A stretch of DNA of 64,000 nucleotides from Chamaelirium japonicum (Eukaryota; Streptophyta; Magnoliopsida; Liliales; Melanthiaceae), in NCBI GenBank assembly GCA_947650365.1, contig CANTAL010000028.1:744001-808000 (forward strand), in the 5' to 3' direction. Position numbers and translations under genes: made by a program. The notes under the pieces were generated by a model. That model was not told where the DNA came from. It did not search any database and saw nothing but the letters and a program-made list of their open reading frames with translations. Below, piece after piece: positions 32,159-47,039 of this stretch (position 1 is its first letter; each line of letters begins with the position of its first letter).

Positions 32159-35100
32159 ATTCGCACAATCCATTCTAATTCATTCGTACAATCCATTCTA
32201 ATTCATTCGTATGATCCATTCTAACTAATTCGGTGGATCCATTCTAATTCATTCGTACGATCCATTCTAATTCATTCCCACGATCCATTCTAATTTATTC
32301 GTACGATCCATTCTAATTCATTTGTACGATCTATTCTAATTCATTCGCACGAATGTAACCATTCTAATTCATTCATACGATTCATTCTAATTCATTCGTA
32401 TGAGCTATTCTAATTCATTCGTACGATCCATTCTAATTCATTCGTACGATCCATTGTAATTCATTCATACAATCCATTTAGATTCATTCGCACAAATGTA
32501 TCCATTCAAATTCCTTCGTACGATCCAGTCTAATTCATTCGTACGATCCATTCTAATTCATTCGCACGAATATATCCATTCTAATTCTTTCGTACGATGC
32601 ATTCTAATTCATTCGTACGATCCATTCTAATTCATTCATTTGATCCATTCTAATTCATTCGTGCGATCCATTCTAATTCATTCGTCCGATCCATTCTAAT
32701 TCATTCGCACGAATGTATCCATTTTAATTCATTCGTACGATCCATTCTAATTCATTTGTACGATCCATTCTAATTCATTCGTAAGATCCATTCTAATTCA
32801 TTCGTACGATCCATTCTAATTCATTCGTACGATCCATTCTAATTCATTCGCACGAATGTATCCATTCTAGTTCATTCGTACGATCCATTCTAATTCATTC
32901 GTACGATCCATTCTAATTCATTCGCACGATCCATTCTAATTCATTCGTACGATCAATTCTAATTCATTCGCATGAATGTATCCATTCTAATTCATTCGTA
33001 CGATCCTGAATTAGAATGGATCGTACGAATGAATGGATCGTGCGAATGAATTAGAATGGAATATACGAATGAATTAGATTGGATCATACGAATTAATTAG
33101 AATGGATCATACGAATGAATTAGAATGGATCGTACGAATGAATTAGAATGGATCGTACGAATGAATTAGAATGGATCGTGCGAATGAATTAGAATGGATC
33201 GTACGAATGAATTAGAATGGATACATTTGTGCGAATGAATTAGAATGGATCGTACGAATGAATTAGAATGGATCGTATGAATGAATTAGAATGGATCGTA
33301 CGAATGAATTAGAATGGATCGTGCGCATGAATTAGAATGGATCGTACGAATGAATTAGAATGGATCGTGTGAATAAATTAGAATGGATCGTGCGAATGAA
33401 TTAGAATGGATCGTACGAATGAATTAGAATGGATACATTCGTGCGAATGAATTAGAATGGATCGGACGAATGAATTAGAATGGATCGTACGAATGAATAA
33501 GAATGGATCGTACGAATGAAATATAATAGATCATACGAATGAATTAGAATGGATCGTTCGAAGGAATTAGAATGGATCCTACGAATGAATTAGAATGGAT
33601 ATATTCGTGCAAATGAATTAGAATGGATCGTATGAATGTATTAGAATGGATCGTATGAGTGAATTAGAATTGATCGTACGAATGAATTAGAATGGATCGT
33701 ATGAATGAATTAGAATGGATATATTCGTGTGAATGAATTAGAATGGATCGTATGAATGAATTAGAATAGATTTTGTGAATGAATTAGAACTGATCGTACG
33801 AATGAATTAGAATGGATACATTCGTGCGAATGAATTAGAATGGATTGTATGAATGAATTAGAATGGATCCTATGAATGAATTAGAATGGATCGTACGAAT
33901 GAATTAGAATGGATACATTCGTGCGAATGAATTAGAATTGATCGTACGAATGAATTAGAATGGATCGTGCGAATGAATTAGAATGGATCGTAAGAATGAA
34001 TTAGAATGGATACATTCGTGCGAATGAATTAGAATGGATACATTCGTGCGAAAGAATTAGAATAGATCGTATGAATGAATTAGAATGGATTGTATGAATG
34101 AATTAGAATGGATCATATGAATGAATTAGAATGGATCGTGAGAATGAATTAGAATGGATTGTATGAATGAATTAGAATGGATCATACGAATGAATTAGAA
34201 TGGATCGTATGAAAGAATTAGAATGGATCATACGAATGAATTAGAATGGATCAAAAGAATGAATTAGAATGGTTACATTCATGCGAATGAATTAGAATGG
34301 ATCGTACGAATGGATTAGAATGGATCGTACGAATGGATTAGAATGGATACATTCGAGCGTACGATCCATTCTAATTCATTCGTCCGATCCATTCTAATTC
34401 ATTCGCACGAATGTATCCATTCTAATTCATTCGTACGATCCATTCTAATTCATTCGTACGATCCATTCTAATTCATTCGTAAAATCCATTCTAATTCATT
34501 CGTACGATCCATTCTAATTAATTCGTACGATCCATTCTAATTCATTCGCATGAATGTATCCATTCTAGTTCATTCGTACGATCCATTCTAATCCATTCTA
34601 ATCCATTCTATTTCATTCATACTATCCATTCTTACTCATTCGTATAATCCATTCTAATTCATTCGCACGAATGTATCCATTCTAATTCATTCGTACGATC
34701 CATTCTAATCCATTCGTACGATCCATTCTAATTCATTCGCATGAATGTAACCATTCTAATTAATTCATTTGATCCATTCTAATTCATTCGTACAATCCAT
34801 TCTAATTCATTCGTCCGATCCATTCAAATTCATTCGCACGAATGTATCCATTCTAAACCATTCATACGATCCATCCTAATTTATTCGTACGATCCATTCT
34901 AATTCATTCGTAAGATCCATTCTAATTCATTCGTACGATCCATTCTAATTCATTCGTACGATCCATTCTAAATCATTCGCACGAATGTATCCATTCTAGT
35001 TCATTCGTATGATCCATTCTAATTCATTCGTACGATCCATTCTAATTCATTCGCACGATCCATTCTAATTCATTTGTACGATCCATTCTAATTTATTCGT

Positions 35101-38100
35101 GCGAATGAATTAGAATGGATATATTCGTGCGAATGAATTAGAATGGATCGTACCAATGAGTAAGAATGGATCGTACGAATGAAATAGAATGGATTGTGCG
35201 AATGAATTAGAATGGATCGTACGAATGAATTAGAATGGATCGTGTGAAAGAATTAGAATGGATAGTATGAATGAATTAGAATAGATCCTATGAATGAATT
35301 AGAATGGATCGTATGAGTGAATTAGAATGGATACGAAGGAATTAGAATGGATCGTACGAAGGAATTAGAATGGATCATACGAATGAAATAGAATGGATCG
35401 TACGAAGGAATTAGAATGGATCGTACGAAGGAATTAGAATGGATCGTACGAATGAATTAGAATGGATATATTCGTGCAAATGAATTAGAATGGATCGTAT
35501 GAATGAATTAGAATGGATCATTCGTATGATCTATTCTAACTCATTCGGTGGATCCATTCTAATTCATTCGTACGATCCATTCTAATTCATTCCCACGATC
35601 CATTCTAATTTATTCGTACGATCCATTCTAATTCATTCGTACGATCTATTCTAATTCATTCGCACGAATGTAACCATTCTAATTCATTCATACGATCCAT
35701 TCTATTTCATTCGTACGATCCATTCTAATTCACTCATACGATCCATTCTAATACATTCATACGATCCATTCTAATTCATTTGCACGAATATATCCATTCT
35801 AATTCATTCGTACGATCCATTCTAATTCATTCGTAAGATCCATTCTAATTCATTCGTACGATCCATTCTAATTCATTCGTACGATCCATTCTAATTCCTT
35901 TATACGAATGAATTAGAATGGATACATTTGTGCGAATGAATTAGAATGGATCGTATGAATGAATTAGAATGGATCGTATGAATGAATTAGAATGGATCGT
36001 ACGAATGAATTAGAATGGATCGTACGAATGAATTACAATGGATCGTACGAATAAATTAGAATGGATACATTCGTCCGAATGAATTAGAATGGATCATACA
36101 AATGAGTAAGAATGGATCGTACGAATGAAATAGAATAGATTGTACGAATGAATTAGAATGGATCCTACGAATGAATTAGAATGGATCGTGTGAAAGAACT
36201 AGAATGGATTGTATGAATGAATTAGAATGAATTCGTACGATCCATTCGAATTCATTCGCACGATCCATTCTAATTCATTCATACGATCCATTCTAATTCA
36301 TTCATACAATCCATTCTAATTCTTTCACACGATCCATTCTAATCCATTCGTCTAATCCATTCTAATTCATTCGTACAATCTATTCTAATACATTCGTACG
36401 ATCCATTCTTACTCATTCGTATGATCCATTCTAATTCATTCGGACGAATGTATCCATTCTAATTTATTCGTTCGATCCATTCTAATTCATTCGTACGATC
36501 CATTCTAACTCATTCGTACGATCCATTCTAATTCATTCGTCAGATCCTTTCTAATTCATTCGCACGAATGTATCCATTCTAATTCATTCGTACGATCCAT
36601 TCTAATTCATTCGTATGATCCATTCTAATTCATTCGTAAGATCCATTCTAATTTATTCGTACGATCCATTCTAATTCATTCGTACGATCCATTCTAATTC
36701 ATTCGCACGAATGTATCCATTCTAGTTCATTCGTACGATCCATTCTAATTCATTCGTACGATCCATCGTACGATCCATTGTAATTCATTCATACAATCCA
36801 TTTAGATTCATTCGCACAAATGTATCCATTAGAATGGATCGTACGTACGATCCATTCTAATTCATTCGTACGAAGGAATTAGAATGGATCGTACGAATGA
36901 ATTAGAATGGATCGTACGAATGAATTAGAATGGATCGTACGAAGGAATTAGAATGGATCGCACGAATGAATTAGAATGGATCGTAAGATTGAATTAGAAT
37001 GGATCATATGAATGAGTAAGAATGGATCGTATGAATGAATTAGATTGGATCGTACGATCCATTCTAATTCATTAGCATGGATCGTGCTAATGAATTAGAA
37101 TGGAATATACGAATGAATTAGAATGGATCGTAGAATGGATCATACGAATGAATTAGAATGGATCGTGCGAATGAATTAGAATGGATCGTACGAATGAATT
37201 AGAATGGATCGTACGAATGAACTTGAATGGATACATTCGTGCGAATGAAGTAGAATGGATCGTACGAAAGAATTAGAATGGATCCTACGAATGAATCATA
37301 CGAATGAATTAGAATGGATCGTGTGAAAGAATTAGAATGGATTGTATGAATGAATTAGAATAGATGGTATGAATGAATTAGAATGGATCGTAAGAATGAA
37401 TTAGAATGGATCGTACGAATGAACTAGAATGGATACATTCGTGATCGTACGAATGAATTAGAATGGATATATTCGTGCAAATGAATTAGAATGGATCGTA
37501 TGAATGTATTAGAATGGATCGTATGAGTGAATTAGAATGGATCGTACGAATGAATTAGAATGGATCATATTAATGAATTAGAATGGATCGTACGATTGAA
37601 TTAGAATGGATACATTCGTGCGAATAAATTAGAATGGATTGTATGAATGAATTAGAATGGATCGTACGAATGAATTAGAATGGATCGTACGAATGAATTA
37701 GAATAGATTGCGCGAATGAATTAGAATGGATCGTACGAATGAATTAGAATGGATCGTACGAAGGAATTAGAATGGATCGTACGAATGAATTAGAATGGAT
37801 CGTACGTTCTAATTCATTCATACAATCCATTCTAATTCTTTGACACGATCCATTCTAATTCATTCGTACGATCCATTCTAATTCATTCGTGCAATCCATT
37901 CTAATTCTTTCACACGATCCATTCTAATTCATTCGTACGATCCATTCTAATTCATTCGCACGATCCATTCTAATTCATTCATAGGATCCATTCTAATTCA
38001 TTCATACGATCTATTCTAATTCTTTCGCACGAATGTATCCATTCTAATTCATTCGCACGAATGTATCCATTCTAATTCATTCGTATGATCCATTCTAATT

Positions 38101-41100
38101 TATTCGTACGATCCATTCTAATTCCTTCGTACGATCCATTCTAATTCCTTCGTACAATCTATTCTATTCCATTCTAATTCATTAGCACGATCCATTCGAA
38201 TTCATTCACACGATCCATTCTAATTCATTCGTACGATCCATTCTAATTCATTCATACGATCCATTCTAATTCATTCGTACGATCCATTCTAATTCATTCG
38301 TATATTCCATTCTAATTCATTCGTACGATCTATTCTATTTCATTCGTACGATCCATTCTTACTCATTCGTATGATCCATTCTAATTCATTCGGACGAATG
38401 TATCCATTCTAATTTATTCGTACGATCCATTCTAATTCATTCGTACGATCCATTCTAATTCATTCGTACGATCCATTCTTACTCATTCGTATGATCCATT
38501 CTAATTCATTCGTACGATCCATTCTAATTCATTCACACAATCTATTCTAATTCATTCGTACGATCCATTCTAATTCATTCGTACGATCGTACGAATGAAT
38601 TAGAATGGATCGTACGGAATGAATTAGAATGGATTGTATGAATGAATTAGAATGGATACATTCGTGCGAATGAATTAGAATGGATCATACGAATGAGTAA
38701 GAATGGATCGTACGAATGAAATAGAATGGATTGTACGAATGAATTAGAATGGATCGTACAAATGAATTAGAATGGACCGTACGAATGAATTAGAATGGAT
38801 CATACAAATGAGTAAGAATAGATCGTACAAATGAAATAGAATGGATTGTACGAATGAATTAGAATGGATCGTACGAATGAATTAGAATGGATCGGGTGAA
38901 AGAATTAGAATGCATTGTATGAATGAATTAGAATGGATCGTATGAATGAATTAGAATGGATCGTGCGAATGAATTCGAATGGATCGCATGATCCATTCGA
39001 ATAGAATGGATCGTATGAATGAATTAGAATGGATCGGGCGAATGAATTAGAATGGATTGTAGGAATGAATTAGAATGGATCGTATGAATGAATTAGAATA
39101 AATCGTATGAATGAATTAGAATGGATCGTGCGAATGAATTAGAATGGATCGTACAAATGAATTAGAATGGATCATACGAATGAATTAGAATGGATTGTAC
39201 GAATGAATTAGAATGGATTGTGCGAATGAATTAGAATGGATCGTATGAATGAATAAGAATGGATCGTACGAATGAATTAGAATGGATCGTGCGAATGAAT
39301 TAGCATGAATCGTACGAATGTATTAGAATGGATCGTACGAATGAATTAGAATGGATCGTACGAATGAATTAGAATGGATCTTACGAATGAATTAGAATGG
39401 ATCGTATGAATGCACGATCAATGCTAATTCATTCGTTCGATCAATTCTAATTCATTAGCACGATCCATTCTAATTCATTCGTACGATCCATTCTAATTCA
39501 TTCGCACGATCCATTCTAATTCATTCGTACGATCCATTCTAATTCATTCGCACGATCCATTCTAATTCATTCGTACGATCCATTCTAATTCATTCACACG
39601 ATCCTTTCTAATTCATTCGTACAATCCATTCTAATTCATTCGTACGATCTATTCTAATTCATTCGTATGATCCATTCTAATTCATTCGTACGATCCATTC
39701 TAATTCCTTCGTACGATCCATTCTAATTCATTCATACAATCCATTCTAATTCTTTCACACGATCCATTCTAATTCATTCGTACGATCCATTCTAATTCAT
39801 TCGTGCAATCCATTCAATTTCATTCGTACGATCCATTCTAATTCATTCACACGAATGAATCCATTCGTACGAATGAATTAGAATAGATTGTACGAATGAA
39901 TTAGAATGGATCGTACGAATGAATTAGAATGGATCGTATGAATGAATTAGAATGGATCGTACGAATGAATTAGAATGGATCGTGCAAATGAATTAGAATG
40001 GATCGTACGAATGAATTAGAATGGATCGTACGAATGAACTAGAATGGATACATTCGTGCGAATGAATTAGAATGGATCTTACAAATGAATTAGAATGGAT
40101 CGTACGAATGAATTAGAATGGATCGTACGAATGAATTAGATTGGATCATACGAATGAGTAAGAATGGATCGTACGAATGAAATAGAATGGATTGTACGAA
40201 TGAATTAGAATGGATCGTACGAATGAATTAGAATGGATCGTGTGAAAGAATTAGAATGGATTGTATGAATGAATTAGAATGGATCATATGAATGAATTAG
40301 AATGGATCGTGCGAATGAATTAGAATGGATCGTACGAATGAATTAGAATGAATCGTACGAATAAATTAGAATGGATACATTCGTGCGAATGAATTAGAAT
40401 TGATACATTCGTGCGAAAGAATTAGAATAGATCGTATGAATGAATTAGAATGGATCCTATGAATGAATTAGAATGGATCGTGCGAATGAATTAGAATGGA
40501 TCGTACGAATGAATTAGAATGGATCGTGCTAATGAATTAGAATTGATCGAACGAATGAATTAGCATGGATCGTGCTAATGAATTAGAATGGAACGTACGA
40601 ATAAATTAGAATGGATCGTGTGGGATACATTCGTGCGAATGAATTAGAGTTGATCGTACGAATAAATTAGAATGGATCGTGCGAATGAATTAGAATGGAT
40701 CATACGAATGAATTAGAATGGATCGTACGAATGAACTAGAATGGATACATTCGTGCGAATGAATTAGAATCGATCGTACGAATGAATTAGAATGGATCGT
40801 ACGAATGAATTAGAATGGATCGTACGAATGAATTAGAATGGATCGTACGAATGAATTCGAATGGATCTTATGAATGAATTAGAATGGATCGTACGAATAA
40901 ATTAGAATGGATCGTATGAATGGTTTAGAATGGATACATTCATGCGAATGAATTAGAATGGATCGGACGAATGAATTAGAATGGATCGTACGAATGAATT
41001 AGAATGGATCAAATGAATGAATTAGAATGGTTACATTCATGCGAATGAATTAGAATGGATCGTACGAATGGATTAGAATGGATCGTATGAATGGATTAGA

Positions 41101-44100
41101 ATGGATACATTCATGCGAATGAATTAGAATGGATCATACGAATGAGTAAGAATGGATCGTACGAATGAAATAGAATGGATTGTACGAATGAATTAGAATG
41201 GATCGTGCGAATGAATTTGAATGGATCGTACGAATGAATTAGAATGGATCGTGTAATGAATTAGAATTGATCGTATGAATGAAATAGAATGGATTGTACG
41301 AATGATTTAGAATGGATCGTACGAATGAATTAGAATGGATCGTACGAATGATTTTGAATGGATACATTCGTGCGAATGAATTAGAATGGATCATACGAAT
41401 GAGTAAGAATGGATCGTACGAATGAAATAGAATGGATTGTACGAATGAATTAGAATGGATTCGTACGAATGAATTAGAATGGATACATTCGTGCGAATGA
41501 ATTAGAATGGATCGTACCAATGAGTAAGAATGGATCGTACGAATGAAATAGAATGGATTGTGCGAATGAATTAGAATGGATCGTACGAATGAATTAGAAT
41601 GGATCGTACGAATGAATTAGAATGGATCATACGAATTAATTAGAATGGATCATACGAATGAATTAGAATGGATCGTACGAATGAATTAGAATGGATCGTA
41701 CGAATGAATTATAATGGATCGTGCGAATGAATTAGAATGGTTTGTACGAATGAATTAGAATGGATACATTTGTGCGAATGAATTAGAATGGATCGTACGA
41801 ATGAATTAGAATGGATATACGAATGGATTAGAATGGATACATGAATGTATTAGAATGGATCGTATGAGTGAATTAGAATGGATCATACGAATTAATAAGA
41901 ATGGATCATACGAATGAATTAGAATGGATCGTACGAATGAATTAGAATGGATCGTACGAATGAATTAGAATGGATACATTCGTGCGAATGAATTAGAATG
42001 GATTGTGCGAATGAATAAGAACAGATCGTGCGAATGAATTAGAATGGATCGTACGAATGAATTAGAATGGATCGTGCGAATGAATTAGAATGGATCGTAC
42101 GAATGAATTAGAATGGATCGTGTGAAAGAATTAGAATGGATCGTACGAATGAATTAGAATGGATCGTGCGAATGAATTAGAATGGATCGTACGAATGAAT
42201 TAGAATGGATACATTCGTGCGAATGAATTAGAATAGATCGTACGAATGAATTAGAATGGATCGTACGAATGAATTAGAATCGATCGTACGAATGAATTAG
42301 AATGGATCGTACGAAGGAATTAGAATGGATCGTACGAATGAATTAGAATAGATATATTCGTGCAAATGAATTAGAATGGATTGTATGAATGTATTAGAAT
42401 GGGTCGTATGAGTGAATTAGAATGGATCGTACGAATGAATTAGAATTGATCGTATGAATGAATTAGAACTGATCATACGAATGAATTAGAATGGATCGTA
42501 CGAATGAATTAGAATGGATACATTTGTGCGAATGAATTAGAATGGATCGTACGAATGAATTAGAATGGATCGTATGAATGAATTAGAATGGATACATTCG
42601 TACGAATGAATTAGAATGGATCGTGCGAATCCATTAGACTGGATCGTGCGAATGAATAAGAATGGATCATACGAATGAATTAGAATGGATCGTACGAATG
42701 AATTAGAATGGATACATTCGTGCGAATGAATTAGAATGGATCGTACCAATGAGTAAGAATGGATCGTACGAATGAATAGAATGGAATGAATTAGAATGGA
42801 TCGTGCGAATGAATTAGAATGGATCGTACGAAGGAATTAGAATGGATCGTGCGAATGAATTAGAATGGATCGTACGAATGAATTAGAATGGATCGTACCA
42901 ATGAGTAAGAATGGATCGTACGAATGAATTAGAATGGATCGTATGAATGAATTAGAATGGATCGTACGAATGAATTAGAATGGATCGTGCGAATGAATTA
43001 GAATGGATCGTACGAATGAATTAGAATGGATCGTACGAATGAACTAGAATGGATACATTCGTGCGAATGAATTATAATGGATCGTACTAATGAATTAGAA
43101 TGGATACATTCGTGCGAATGAATTAGAATGGATTGTGCGAATGAATAAGAACAGATCGTGCGAATGAATTAGAATGGATCGTACGAATGAATTAGAATGG
43201 ATCGTACGAATGAATTAGAATGGATCGTACGAATGAATTAGAATGGATACATTCGTGCGAATGAATTAGAATGGATCGGACGAATGAATTAGAATGGATC
43301 GTACGAATGAATTAGAATGGATCAAATGAATGAATTAGAATGGTTACATTCATGCGAATGAATTAGAATGGATCGTACGAATGGATTAGAATGGATCGTA
43401 CGAATGGATTAGAATGAATACATTCGAGCGAATGAATTAGAATGGATCGTACGAATGAATTAGAATGGATCGTACGAATGGATTAGAATGGATCCTACGA
43501 ATGGATTAGAATGGATACCTTTTTGATCGGACGAATGAATTAGAATGGATCGTACGAATAAATTAGAATGGATCGTACGAATGAATTAGAATGGATTGTA
43601 TGAATGAATTAGAATGGATCGTACGAAGGAATTAGAATGGATCATATGAAGGAATTAGAATGGATCGTACGAATGAACTAGAATGGATCGTATGAATGAA
43701 TTAGAATGGATCGTACGAATAAATTAGAATGGATACATTCGTCCGAATGAATTAGAATGGATCATACGAATGAGTAAGAATGGATCGTACGAATGAAATA
43801 GAATAGATTGTACGAATGAATTAGAATGGATCCTACGAATGAATTAGAATAGATCGTGTGAAAGAATTAGAATGGATTGTACGAATGAATTAGAATGGAT
43901 CGTGCGAATGAATTAGAATGGATCGTACGAATGAATTAGAATGGATACATTTGTGCGAATGAATTAGAATGGATCGTACGAATGAATTAGAATGGATCGT
44001 ATGAATGAATTAGAATGGATCGTACGAATGAATTACAATGGATCGTGCGAATGAATTAGAATGGATCGTATGAATGAATTAGAATGGATCGTGTGATAGA

Positions 44101-44128
44101 ATTAGAATGGATCGTACGAATGAATTAG
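32159..44128. repeat. 23/28-bp satellite with repeated orientation switches
   Basis: Plus blocks: 32159-33006, 34360-35100, 35519-35900, 36231-36829, 36845-36870, 37055-37075, 37806-38586, 39413-39868. Minus blocks: 33007-34359, 35101-35518, 35901-36230, 36830-36844, 36871-37054, 37076-37805, 38587-39412, 39869-44128. The last is the longest unbroken block (4.3 kb). The 28-bp form with GAATGTATCC / GGATACATTC is frequent throughout. I see no gene; open frames at 41239-41520 and 42537-42749 are translated satellite. Confidence 0.95.
38562..38611. repeat. Perfect 50-bp palindrome at a flip point
   Basis: Two 25-base arms meet between 38586 and 38587 at CGTACGA|TCGTACG. The arms are one full monomer each, in opposite directions. 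The same palindrome recurs at 48183-48232 and 51099-51148. Confidence 0.95.
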
Positions 44129-44763
44129 GAGTCCGTCCACTCAGGCTCCGAGTCCAAGCCTGCCACCTCCAGCGCTTTTCGCCGCAGCTCCGTCTGGGCG
44201 TTCGAAGGCGCGGGCCTCGTGCTCTTGGCCTTCTTCTTCCCGCGGGCCTCCATCTCCGGCGTCAGCACTGCTACACGGAGAGGGACGGTCAGATCGCCGG
44301 GGAAGTTGCCCATTAAAATCTGAGCCATCCCGGATTCGACTTCCGCCATGGTTAGCGGGAGGTCGACGTTAGGGTCGTCGGGCTCGACCATTTGAATCTT
44401 GTGGCGAACAATGGGAAGTGGGGCAAGTGGCTGACCTGGGCCGGCGTCCGGGCGAGGAGGTGGTAGAGGCGCGGAGTCCGCTTCCTGGCGTAGCATCTCG
44501 ATCGTGTCGGGGTCGTTGAGGCGGATGGGCGAAGCCCGCCTCCGGACCGTCTTCTTGCGGGGGTTGCCTCCCGAACTCCCCGCCCCCTTGCTGGCCCCTT
44601 TAGAGGGAGGAGGGACGTTCTGCATCGGCGGAATAGCATCGATCTCCTCCTCTTTCTTCTTCCGGACGATCTTCTGCTTCAGTAGAATAACGCCAGTCTT
44701 CCCGTCCTTCAGCTGGAAGGCGAAGTCGGGAGCAGTGATCTTCTCCGGAGTCCGCCCCCCGAG
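44125..44763 (-). pseudogene. Unrecognised open frame, 212 codons, gene fragment
   Basis: The whole island is open in this minus-strand frame. It has no start of its own at the 5' edge (it opens LGGRTPEKITAPDFAFQL) and its TAA stop is supplied by the satellite base sequence TCCTAATTC. An internal Met lies at 44625. Visible features are a lysine/glutamate-rich stretch (KIVRKKKEEE), a proline-rich middle (PLPPPRPDAGPGQPLAPLP), an acidic segment (VEPDDPNVDLPL) and a basic patch (GKKKAKSTRP). There are no catalytic motifs and no membrane segment. Codon-like GC bias and absence of stops over 639 bp suggest real coding ancestry, perhaps an exon or a retroelement gag-like N-terminus. I do not recognise a family. 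Confidence 0.5.
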
Positions 44764-44767
44764 GTAG
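44129..44767 (-). other. GC-rich non-satellite island
   Basis: 639 bp of GC-rich sequence with sharp borders inside minus-orientation satellite. The satellite phase is kept: TGAATTAG stands at 44121-44128 and again at 44768-44775, so the island looks like an insertion with an 8-bp direct repeat. No terminal inverted repeats are visible. GGAGTCCGTCC at the left end (44128-44138) is echoed by GGAGTCCGCCC near the right end (44747-44757). The island carries one long open frame, listed separately. Confidence 0.9.
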
Positions 44768-47039
44768 TGAATTAGAATGGATCGTACGAAGGAATTAGAA
44801 TGGATCGTACGAAGGAATTAGAATGGATCGTACGAATAAATTAGAATGGATATATTCGTGCAAATGAATTAGAATGGATCGTATGAATGAATTAGAATGG
44901 ATCGTATGAGTGAATTAGAACGGATAGTACGAATGAAGTAGAATGGATCATATGAATGAATTAGAATGGATACATTCGTGCGAATGAATTAGAATGGATC
45001 GTATGAATGAATTATAATAGATAGTGCGAATGAATTAGAATGGATCGTACGAATGAATTAGAATGGATACATTCGTGCGAATAAATTAGAATGGATTGTA
45101 TGAATGAATTAGAATGGATCGTACGAATGAATTAGAATGGATCGTACGAATGAATTAGAATAGATTGCGCGAATGAATTAGAATGGATCGTACGAATGAA
45201 TTAGAATGGTTCGTACGAATGATTTAGAATGGATCGTACGAATGAATTAGAATGGATCGTACGAATGAATTAGAATGGATCGTACGAAGGAATTAGAATG
45301 GATCGTACGAATGAATTAAAATGGATCGTACGATTGAATTAGAATGGATCATACGAATGAGTAAGAATGGATCGTATGAATGAATTAGATTGGATCGTAC
45401 GATCCATTCTAATTCATTAGCATGGATCGTGCTAATGAATTAGAATGGAATATACGAATGAATTAGAATAGATCGTAGAATGGATCGTACGAATGAATTA
45501 GAATGAATTAGAATGGATCGTACGAATGAATTAGAATAGATCATAGGAATGAATTAGAATGGATCGTGCAAATGAATTAGAATGGATACATTCGTGCGAA
45601 TGAATTAGAATGGATCGTGCGAATGAATTAGAATGGATCGGACGAATGAATTAGAATGGATATATTTGAACGAATAAATTAGAATGGATCATATGAATGA
45701 ATTAGAAAGGATCGTACGAATGAATTAGAATGGATAGTGCGAATGAATTAGAATCGATCGTACGAATGAATTAGAATGGATCGTACGAATGAATTAGAAT
45801 GGATCATACGAATGAGTAAAAATGGATCGTACGAATGAATTAGAATGGATCGTACGAATAAAGTAGAATGGATACATTCGTGCGAATGAATTAGAATGGA
45901 TCGTGCGAATCCATTAGACTGGATCGTGCGAATGAATAAGAATGGATCATACGAATGAATTAGAATGGATCGTACGAATTAATTAGAATGGATACATTCG
46001 TGCGAATGAATTAGAATGGATTGTATGAATGAATTAGAATGGATCGTACGAATGAATTAGAATGGATCATACGAATTAATTAGAATGGATCATACGAATG
46101 AATTAGAATGGATCGTACGAATGAATTAGAATGGATCGTACGAATGAACTAGAATGGATCGTACGAATGAACTAGAATGGATACATTCGTGCGTATGAAT
46201 TAGAATGGATCGTACGAATGAATTAGAATGGATCGTACGAATGAATTAGAATGGATCTTACGAATGAATTAGAATGGATCGTACGAATGAATTAGAATGG
46301 TTACATTCAAGCGAATGAATTAGAATAAATCATACGAATGGATTAGAATGGGTCGTACGAATGGATTAGAATGGATACATTCGTGCGAATGAATTAGAAT
46401 GGATTGTATGAATGAATTAGAATGGATCGTACGAATGAATTAGAATGGATCGTATGAGTGAATTAGAATGGATACGAAGGAATTAGAATGGATCGTACGA
46501 AGGAATTAGAATGGATCATACGAATGAAATAGAATGGATCATACGAAGGAATTAGAATGGATCGTACGAAGGAATTAGAATGGATCGTACGAAGGAATTA
46601 GAATGGATCGTACGAATGAATTAGAATGGATATATTCGTGCAAATGAATTAGAATGGATCGTATGAATGAATTAGAATGGATCGTATGAGTGAATTAGAA
46701 CGGATAGTACGAATGAAGTAGAATGGATCGTATGAATGAATTAGAATGGATACATTCGTGCGAATGAATTAGGATGGATCGTACGAATGAATTAGAATGG
46801 ATCCTATGAATGAATTAGAATGGATCGTGCGAATGAATTAGAATGGATCGTACGAATGAATTAGAATGGATCGTGCTAATGAATTAGAATTGATCGAAAG
46901 AATGAATTAGAATGGATACATTCGTGCGAATGAATTAGAATGGATCGGACGAATGAATTAGAATGGATCGTACAAATGAGTAAGAATGGATCGTACGAAT
47001 GAAATAGAATAGATCGTACAAATGAATTAGAATGGATCG

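Noticed and set aside
44107-44767. Plus-strand frames of 69-87 codons over the GC-rich island
   Set aside because: They are shorter than the edge-to-edge minus-strand frame and show no features; probably antisense shadows.
44121-44775. hAT-type transposon, suggested by the 8-bp direct repeat around the island
   Set aside because: No terminal inverted repeats are present, and the 8 bp are part of every satellite monomer, so the repeat can arise by phase alone.
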